Below, in pieces: positions 6,594 to 11,594 of a DNA stretch of 11,594 bases (the stretch's first letter is position 1; each line of letters begins with the position of its first letter). The notes beneath the pieces were generated by a model. That model did not search any database. It saw only the letters and a list, made by a program, of their open reading frames with translations, and was not told the origin of the DNA. This DNA is from Chrysochromulina tobinii. Taxonomy: Eukaryota > Haptophyta > Prymnesiales > Chrysochromulinaceae. The stretch lies in the NCBI GenBank assembly GCA_001275005.1, contig JWZX01002754.1:1-11594 (forward strand), written 5' to 3'. A program made the position numbers and the translations under genes.

Positions 6594-9485
6594 ATGACGC
6601 TGCCGCCACTCTTCTCGCCCCGCGGCGCGACCACCGTGCCAGCGACCCGGGCTACTACTCGCGAGTGTGCTCGGCCGGCCGTTCCGGCGACCCGCACCAG
6701 TCTTCGGGATTGTGCCCGGCCCGATCTGGACGTGTACGCCCTACAACTCGAGGCCACGCTTCGAAGCCGGGCTGCGCTGGGCCCACGCCCCATGACCACG
6801 GTGCAAACCAAAGAGGAGGGGCCACCGCCCACAACGCTGCGCCCCACAACGCCGCGCTCCACATTGCCGCAGGCGCCGGCTGGAGGCGTCTCCATTTCTG
6901 ATCGCCACCATTTCAGGTTCGCAGATTCGTTGCGTGAGGAGACATTTGTGTACGATCGGCGCGGTAATGAGACCCTCGGCTTCCCGTACGGCCTCTGGGG
7001 CGAGCCGAGTACAAAACTCACTGGGTTCGACGAGAGCCCTCGCCGTTCGAAGGCGACGAGCAGCCCACGAAGCAAGCCAGCAGCCTCGGCGAGTGCCATA
7101 GCAGGGGCCATCGATGCCCGACCCTCGACTGGTTCTAGGCAAGGCTCTGGAGCAGACGCCGGCCTCTTGGCCGCGGCGGCGTCGCCAACGGCGGCGGCGG
7201 CCAGCATGGGTGAGGTCTGCTTAGACTTTTCGTCACATGCGGCCGGCTTTGTGCGCCTGACGAGTGCGGCTGCCATCTACGACGCCCTACGGCCGCGGGC
7301 CAACGGGAAACAGTTGCCTTCTCGGCTGGTGCGCGGCACATGGCTGCTCGAGCGCGCAGAGGCCATGCGCGGGGCACAAGCGCTGAGCCAGAACACAGAG
7401 GCGTCTTGCGCGTACCGGCGGTTCATGATGAATGAGCTTGCGCTGCCGAGGCGGCAGGAGCTGCCTGAGGAGGCGTTCATCCCGGGACAGGAGCTCACCG
7501 AGCTCCAGGTGAGTGGCACTGAGCAGTGCCACTGAGCAGTGCCACTGATGCCACACCCGCGTGCCACCTGATCGCCTAGTATTGCCACAAGGATTGCCTC
7601 CGATCACTGCTGAGAGTGCTCGTCTGAACATGTTCTGCAGCCGCATGGCTTCGTGTCGGAGCATCGGCTTGCCATCTATAGCGTCTCGCATGCACCCGCC
7701 TCGCTGCGCCTCAACCTGTTCGGCTGCCCCGAACAGCCGGACCCAGAGGGCGCCAACCTCGTCGCGTTCGCGGATGCCATTCTCGACTTGCAGGACAAGC
7801 GGCGTCGTGGCGTGTGGGGGCACGATCAGGTACCGCTGGATGACTTTGGCGTCTTCTGGCCATACTGCTCGCTGTTGCAGGTGAGAGTCCTGCGGATGGC
7901 CACCCCATGGCATGAATAGCCACAGCCAGTTGCCAGTGGTCGCCAGAGGTTGCTACAGCATCTTCTGGCCGTGCTGCTCGCTGCCTCGGCCGAATCCCAT
8001 GACATGACCGGCCATGTGGATTGCCTGATTGCCATTGATTGATATTGATTGACATGGATTGACATGGATTGACATTGATTGACATGGATTGCTGTGTGCC
8101 GTCGCAGCCGAATCCCATGACCGGCCGGCGCACGCCTGCGGAGCAAAAGGTCTACGAGGCGTCCCTCGTCGACCTCGAGCTCTGGTACGCGCATCAGATG
8201 ACAACGGTCATCATCCTTTCGACTTCGGTGCCGCTCAACCAGCCCGGATACGCTTCGCATGGATGGCAGCTCTTCGAGAACGGCGTGGCGCGCCTGCTTA
8301 AGACCTACCGATCGGACCTGTGGCCGCCCGTTATCGATGTAGGCGACCGGCTACGCACCCGCCATCCGCCACTTAGCATGGACGACTTCTCGCTCGGGCT
8401 GAGCGCGAGCTTCTTGAGCCTCGAGACGGACCGTCCGATCGTTCTACGACTCTACGAGCATGCCTTGCTCACCGCCTACGGTCACGCGCAAGCGCTCGCG
8501 TTCAACAAGTGTCGTTGGGGCGACGTCGAGCTTCGCAAGCTTGTGTGCGCCCTGCCGCTGTGCTCGCGGCTGCGCTCGCTCACGTTGATGGACAATGTGT
8601 ACGGCGGCAAGGGTCTCGTCACCTTGTGCGGTGCGTTCGTGGCGGACGCGGGCCGCGGCGCCGCGGTGCTGCCCGTGCTGCGTGACCTCAATCTGAGCTA
8701 CAACAACTTAAACGACGAGGAGGTGTCTGAGGGCGGCGCGCACCCGCTGCAGGTGCTTGCGTGGGCCCTGTCACCTGTCACTGCCTCAGACGTGGCGGCG
8801 GCCGAGGTAAAGGCGGCTACGATCTGGTCAGCCGCGGTACATCGGCATGAGCTGCTCAGCCGGGTGCGCCCCGCAGGACTGCCGTTGCTCCAAACGCTCA
8901 CACTCGAGAACTGCCGCATCGACGCCAAAAGCTTCCTCCTCTTCTGCCGCGTGTGTGGCCGCGTTTTGAACTCGGAGCCGCGGAGCGTTTGGCTCGGCTG
9001 CGGGCCTGCATTGTTATGGATTGTGGCCAGCTGGCTCCCTTTCTGATTCCCTGCTCCTTACCTCTCTGCTCGTCCTTACCTCATGTGGGGATCGAGTCAC
9101 GCCACAACACACCCAGGCTCTGATGCCCAACTCGCTCGCCAACGTCGAGAAGCTCGCTATCGACGGCAATGACCTCGACCAAGCGGGCATCGATCCTCTC
9201 GTCGAAGCGCTCAACACGAGCGCACTGCCGCGCCTTCGGACCGTCTTCGGTGTCGGCGGCGCGGCGCACGGCACGGAAGTCACCTCCCTTCGGCAGGTGA
9301 AGCGCATGCGCGACAAGCTCTCGTCCATCGACTTCTCCAAAAGCGACGCGACGCAGCACCTTGGCGAGGTTCAGCGCGGCATCTACGGACAAGCATTGCA
9401 GGATATCAACCGGATCGAGGCGCGCCTGCAGCAGGCCCAGATAAGCCTGAAGTTGTGGCGCGAGAGGCAAGAGAGACCAGGGTGA
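6594..9485 (+). CDS. Four-exon gene: HET-like module, leucine-rich repeats and coiled coil (788 aa)
   Basis: Exons 6594-7508, 7641-7880, 8108-8950 and 9117-9485; all junctions fall between codons. Introns one and two have CAG|GTGAG donors and CAG acceptors; the third donor (CGC|GTGTGT) is less certain. Residues 1-230 are low-complexity (Ala/Pro/Arg/Ser), including an in-frame 15-residue duplication. The core runs from 'LPRRQELPEEAF' through 'PEQPDPEGANL' (335-345), 'FGVFWPYCSLLQ' (374-385) and 'HGWQLFENG' to 'DRPIVLRLYEHAL'. I associate this order with haptophyte and pelagophyte proteins; the FW..CSL.Q block is reminiscent of fungal HET domains, but that link is inference. LRRs follow (about 540-706, ribonuclease-inhibitor style, interrupted by an insert at about 595-640), ending in a coiled coil (about 747-785). 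No signal peptide or membrane segment is seen. A sensing or scaffolding role is a guess. Confidence 0.75.
6636..6725 (+). repeat. 45-bp in-frame tandem duplication in exon one
   Basis: Residues 15-29 and 30-44 of the LRR protein are two versions of 'VPATR..LR(E/D)CARP'. The DNA copies (6636-6680 and 6681-6725) have diverged, so this is an older duplication kept in frame within the low-complexity N-terminus. Confidence 0.7.
7509..7640 (+). other. Intron one of the LRR gene (132 nt)
   Basis: Donor CAG|GTGAGT and acceptor TTCTGCAG|CC, between codons. A perfect 9-bp inverted repeat, GTGGCACTG (7513-7521) and CAGTGCCAC (7524-7532), starts within the donor hexamer, followed by a 13-bp tandem copy (7521-7533, 7534-7546). 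Retention brings an in-frame TGA after eight codons. Confidence 0.8.
7881..8107 (+). other. Intron two of the LRR gene (227 nt), with an internal copy of the exon junction
   Basis: Donor CAG|GTGAGA and acceptor GTCGCAG|CCG, between codons. Positions 7961-8013 resemble the end of exon two (7852-7880) joined directly to the start of exon three (8108-8126). A 10-bp minisatellite follows. See the findings for the alignment. Confidence 0.8.
8031..8090. repeat. 10-bp minisatellite in intron two
   Basis: Six units of GACATGGATT or close variants (GCCATTGATT, GATATTGATT, GACATTGATT) fall in exact 10-bp register. It lies just upstream of the intron-two acceptor, where a polypyrimidine tract would normally sit, and is purine-rich instead. 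Confidence 0.85.
8951..9116 (+). other. Intron three of the LRR gene (166 nt, inferred)
   Basis: Inferred because the frame of exon three reaches a stop at 9044-9046 while a new LRR ('LANVEKLAIDGNDL') begins in another frame after CACCCAG at 9116. Joining CGC|GTGTGT (8951) to GCTCTG (9117) keeps the frame and gives a 30-residue LRR spacing. A pyrimidine-rich stretch (about 9040-9080) supports an acceptor. The exact donor could differ. Confidence 0.55.
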
Positions 9486-10078
9486 TTGATTGGATTCAGC
9501 GATGGTAAGCGATGGCATTGGGGTGGGTGGTGAACTTATGTGGTGCTACCGGGATCTCGACCACATGATCGGCATGATTGGGCTGGTCGTAGCGAGAGAT
9601 GGAGAGAACGTGCAACGCCAACGAGAGGTAAGGCGGCGGCGGCGGCGAAGGCGGTGGCAAAGGCCGCGACTGGCCCTCGATGGCAGCCTCGATGCCGCGC
9701 CAGGCACCATCGCAGGCGCGGGGAGCAGGGAAGGCGGAGGAGGTACGACACTACGACTGGTCTACCGGTACCGGGCATGCGAGAGCCCAGCAGGGCACTC
9801 GAGTGGTAATGCGGTGCCTCGCGCGGAGGGTGTGACGTTCGCATCAGGCTCGGGCGGCATGCGCATGGAGAAGGGCCGGGCGCAACCGCTGCGGGCCAAC
9901 CTCTATTCATTCGCTTGTTCATTCGCGCGGGCATGCTGAGCGACCCGCCTTCTGGCGGTCACTTACCTGGGAACTCCCACACTCGCGAGCACCTGTGTTT
10001 GGTCTTGGTGTGTTTTGTCTGCGCCCTCCTCGGAGTGTCTCCACGGGACCGGGTTTCTTGCCGTTGGCAAATGTGAAT
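9486..10078. other. Intergenic stretch between the LRR gene and the flippase
   Basis: The open frame 9490-9939 is low-complexity (a GCG/GGC run near 9630-9660 gives poly-Arg) and matches no family; the opposing frame is equally open. It probably includes the 3' UTR of the LRR gene and the promoter or 5' UTR of the P4-ATPase. No clear promoter element was recognised. Confidence 0.45.
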
Positions 10079-10146
10079 ATGAACACGCAAGTGAATAGGA
10101 TTCCAAGATCGCGCCGGATGGAGTCCAAGATCCCGCGTGTGCCGGT

Positions 10147-10228
10147 GACGACCATTGTCGAATGCCGAAGACGACCAGTGTCGAATGCCGAAGACGACCA
10201 GTGTCGAATGCCGGAGACGACCATTGTA
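10147..10228 (+). repeat. 23-bp tandem repeat, about 3.6 copies, each full copy carrying an ATG
   Basis: Copies at 10147-10169, 10170-10192 and 10193-10215, plus a partial copy at 10216-10228, differ by one to three bases. Each full copy holds CGAATGCCG, so ATGs occur at 10162, 10185 and 10208. The period is not divisible by three, so each ATG is in a different frame; only the last is in frame with the flippase. Confidence 0.85.
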
Positions 10229-11594
10229 ACCGTGGTCTCCACGCCGCCGGCGCCGGCGAGCGTGGCGCCGCCGACTGAGCAGCCCGTCGGAGACTCATAC
10301 GGCTCGATGCCGCGTCACATTATTGTACTCGGCAGCAACCCGACGTACTGTAACAACAACTCAACGTCAGCCAAATACACTCCTAAGACCTTCTTGCCGC
10401 TCACCCTCTCGGAGGTGCTCGACCCGCGGTACAAGTGCACAAACATTTATTTTGTCGTTGCGGGCGCGCTCCAGTTCATCCCCAGCATCACGCTTACAGG
10501 TGGCGTCTCGACGATCTGGATCAACGTGGGCATCCTCATGGTGATGGACATCACAATGATGGGCATACAGGACTACGCGCGCAGCCGCGCGGACGCGCTG
10601 ACCAATAAGCTGCCCGTCGAGCGCTGCGGCGCCGACACGCTCGCCACGAAGGGGGCGCACCAGCCCACGGGCAGCGGCGGCACTGGGTCCGCCGCCGCGT
10701 TCCGCAGTGCCACATGGGCTGACGTCAAGGTGGGCGACATCGTGCGCGTCAAGGACCGCGAGGCGTTCCCGGCCGATTGCGTCTTCTTGCGCGCGTGCGA
10801 CCCCGAACCCGGCCAGTGTTGGGTGAGCACCAAGCCGCTCGACGGCGAGTCCGACACGAAGCTGCGCCTCGCCGTCAAGCAAGCGGCGGCGCTCATGCCC
10901 GACGCCGAAGTGGCCACGTGCCTGAAGGCGCTGCGCGGCGCGACGTTCCGCGCCGAGCCACCGAATGACAAGGTGAACGACTTCACGGGCCTTCTGTTCC
11001 TCGAGGGGCAGGAGCCGGTGCTTGTCACGCCGCAGAACATGCTGCTGCGTGGCACGCAGCTGCGCTCGACCAGTTGGGTGTACGCTCTCGTGGTGGCCAC
11101 GGGGCGTGACACGAAGGCGAACTTTGCGACCTCGAGCGCGGCGGTGGTCAAGTTCCCCACAACGCTCCGGCGGCTCAACGTGGACATCGCCGTGCTCTTC
11201 TGCGTCACCATCTCCATCTCGCTCATCGGAGCGATCGCCAACCACGCGTGGGGCGCGGGCCGACCCTCCCAGACCGAGCAGTGGTACCTCTTCGAGGCGC
11301 CCAGCACGGCGCTATTCCCGTCCTTTGGAATGAACTTCTTGCAGACCTTTTTGCTCGTGTACATGTTCATCCCGACCACGCTCTTCTCGACCATGCCTCT
11401 CATCCAGATCTTCTCGTCCCTCTTCATGATCAGCGACCTCGACATGTACGACGAGGCCCAGGATGAGTGCTGCCTAGTCAACTCGCCCTCGCTCACCGAG
11501 GAGCTGGGGCAAGTGACGCACATCTTCTCGGACAAGACGGGCACGCTCACGTCCAACCACATGGAGTTCATGCGCTGCTTCATCGACGGCGTCA
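10208..11594 (+). CDS. P4-type ATPase (phospholipid flippase), N-terminal part, runs off the window
   Basis: Flips phospholipids to the cytosolic leaflet of plasma, Golgi or endosomal membranes. 462 codons are visible. The chosen start, ATG 10208, is followed by a GC3-rich Pro/Ala leader; ATGs at 10079, 10118 and 10307 are also in frame, and the last sits right at the conserved 'RHIIVLGSNP...STSAKYTPKTFLP' block. In order (residues from 10208): transmembrane segments one and two (about 79-99, 101-121); A-domain 'WADVKVGDIVRV' (170-181) and DGES (212-215, usually DGET in P4); 'MLLRGTQLRSTSW' (278-290); segment three (about 323-345); segment four (about 376-404) with IPTTL where P4 pumps have PISL; 'EELGQVTHIFSDKTGTLTSNHMEF' (431-454), with phosphorylated Asp442 at 11531-11533. 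P4 identity rests on the LDGE, 'RGTQLRSTSWVYALVVATGRDTK' and EELGQV..IFSDKTGTLT blocks. No intron is needed in the visible part. Most family members exceed 1000 residues, so over half is outside. Confidence 0.9.
   Translation, partial: MPETTIVTVVSTPPAPASVAPPTEQPVGDSYGSMPRHIIVLGSNPTYCNNNSTSAKYTPKTFLPLTLSEVLDPRYKCTNIYFVVAGALQFIPSITLTGGVSTIWINVGILMVMDITMMGIQDYARSRADALTNKLPVERCGADTLATKGAHQPTGSGGTGSAAAFRSATWADVKVGDIVRVKDREAFPADCVFLRACDPEPGQCWVSTKPLDGESDTKLRLAVKQAAALMPDAEVATCLKALRGATFRAEPPNDKVNDFTGLLFLEGQEPVLVTPQNMLLRGTQLRSTSWVYALVVATGRDTKANFATSSAAVVKFPTTLRRLNVDIAVLFCVTISISLIGAIANHAWGAGRPSQTEQWYLFEAPSTALFPSFGMNFLQTFLLVYMFIPTTLFSTMPLIQIFSSLFMISDLDMYDEAQDECCLVNSPSLTEELGQVTHIFSDKTGTLTSNHMEFMRCFIDGV

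Noticed and set aside
5017-9775. A 13-bp string at 5017-5029 whose reverse complement recurs at 9763-9775 (TACCGGTACCGGG)
   Set aside because: It is a partly self-complementary, low-complexity GC-rich string; two isolated copies 4.7 kb apart can occur by chance and nothing else flanks them in common.
9490-9939. Possible 149-aa gene between the LRR gene and the flippase
   Set aside because: It contains a poly-Arg run from a GCG/GGC repeat, has no family resemblance, and the opposite strand is equally open.
8031-10228. CRISPR-like appearance of the 10-bp and 23-bp repeats
   Set aside because: Both are head-to-tail tandem repeats without unique spacers, in a eukaryotic intron and a 5' region.
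10367-11583. Long minus-strand frames (10367-11245 and 10573-11583) opposite the flippase
   Set aside because: The plus strand encodes an unambiguous P4-ATPase over the same bases; open antisense frames are expected with strong GC3 bias.

Overview
The window looks like nuclear DNA of a GC-rich single-celled eukaryotic alga, most likely a haptophyte or pelagophyte-type phytoplankter. The reasons are: one multi-exon gene with GT-AG introns (two with CAG|GTGAG donors), a P4-type lipid flippase (a eukaryote-only family), a 34-residue HEAT-repeat protein, and an LRR protein whose domain order I associate with haptophyte and pelagophyte gene families. The lineage is inferred from style only; no marker gene is present.

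Layout. 1-808: mostly without a convincing gene, apart from a weak small reading frame (22-273, minus) that overlaps a cluster of 12-bp near-palindromes. 809-1579 (minus) and 1680-2402 (plus): a divergent pair sharing about 100 bp, one encoding a Cys-rich-tailed protein of unknown function and the other a HEAT-repeat scaffold. 2403-3144: no gene seen. 3145-4995 (minus): a GT2 glycosyltransferase followed in the same frame, after one TAG codon, by a PAPS-dependent sulfotransferase domain that has no ATG of its own before its catalytic motif. 5056-5801: non-coding, with a perfect 77-bp tandem duplication. 5804-6154 (plus): a weak orphan reading frame. 6594-9485 (plus): a four-exon gene for a 788-residue protein with a HET-like module, LRRs and a coiled coil; its second intron holds a degenerate copy of the gene's own spliced exon-exon junction. 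9486-10207: no convincing gene, ending in 23-bp repeats that each carry an ATG. 10208-11594 (plus): the N-terminal third of a P4-ATPase that runs off the window.

The genes do not form an operon-like unit. The one functional pairing is the glycosyltransferase/sulfotransferase locus, which suggests assembly and sulfation of an extracellular or Golgi glycan, either by a bifunctional protein or by two products of one transcript. The most interesting observations are that in-frame TAG (with a possible 48-nt retained intron around it), the intronic junction copy, and the ATG-bearing repeats ahead of the flippase.
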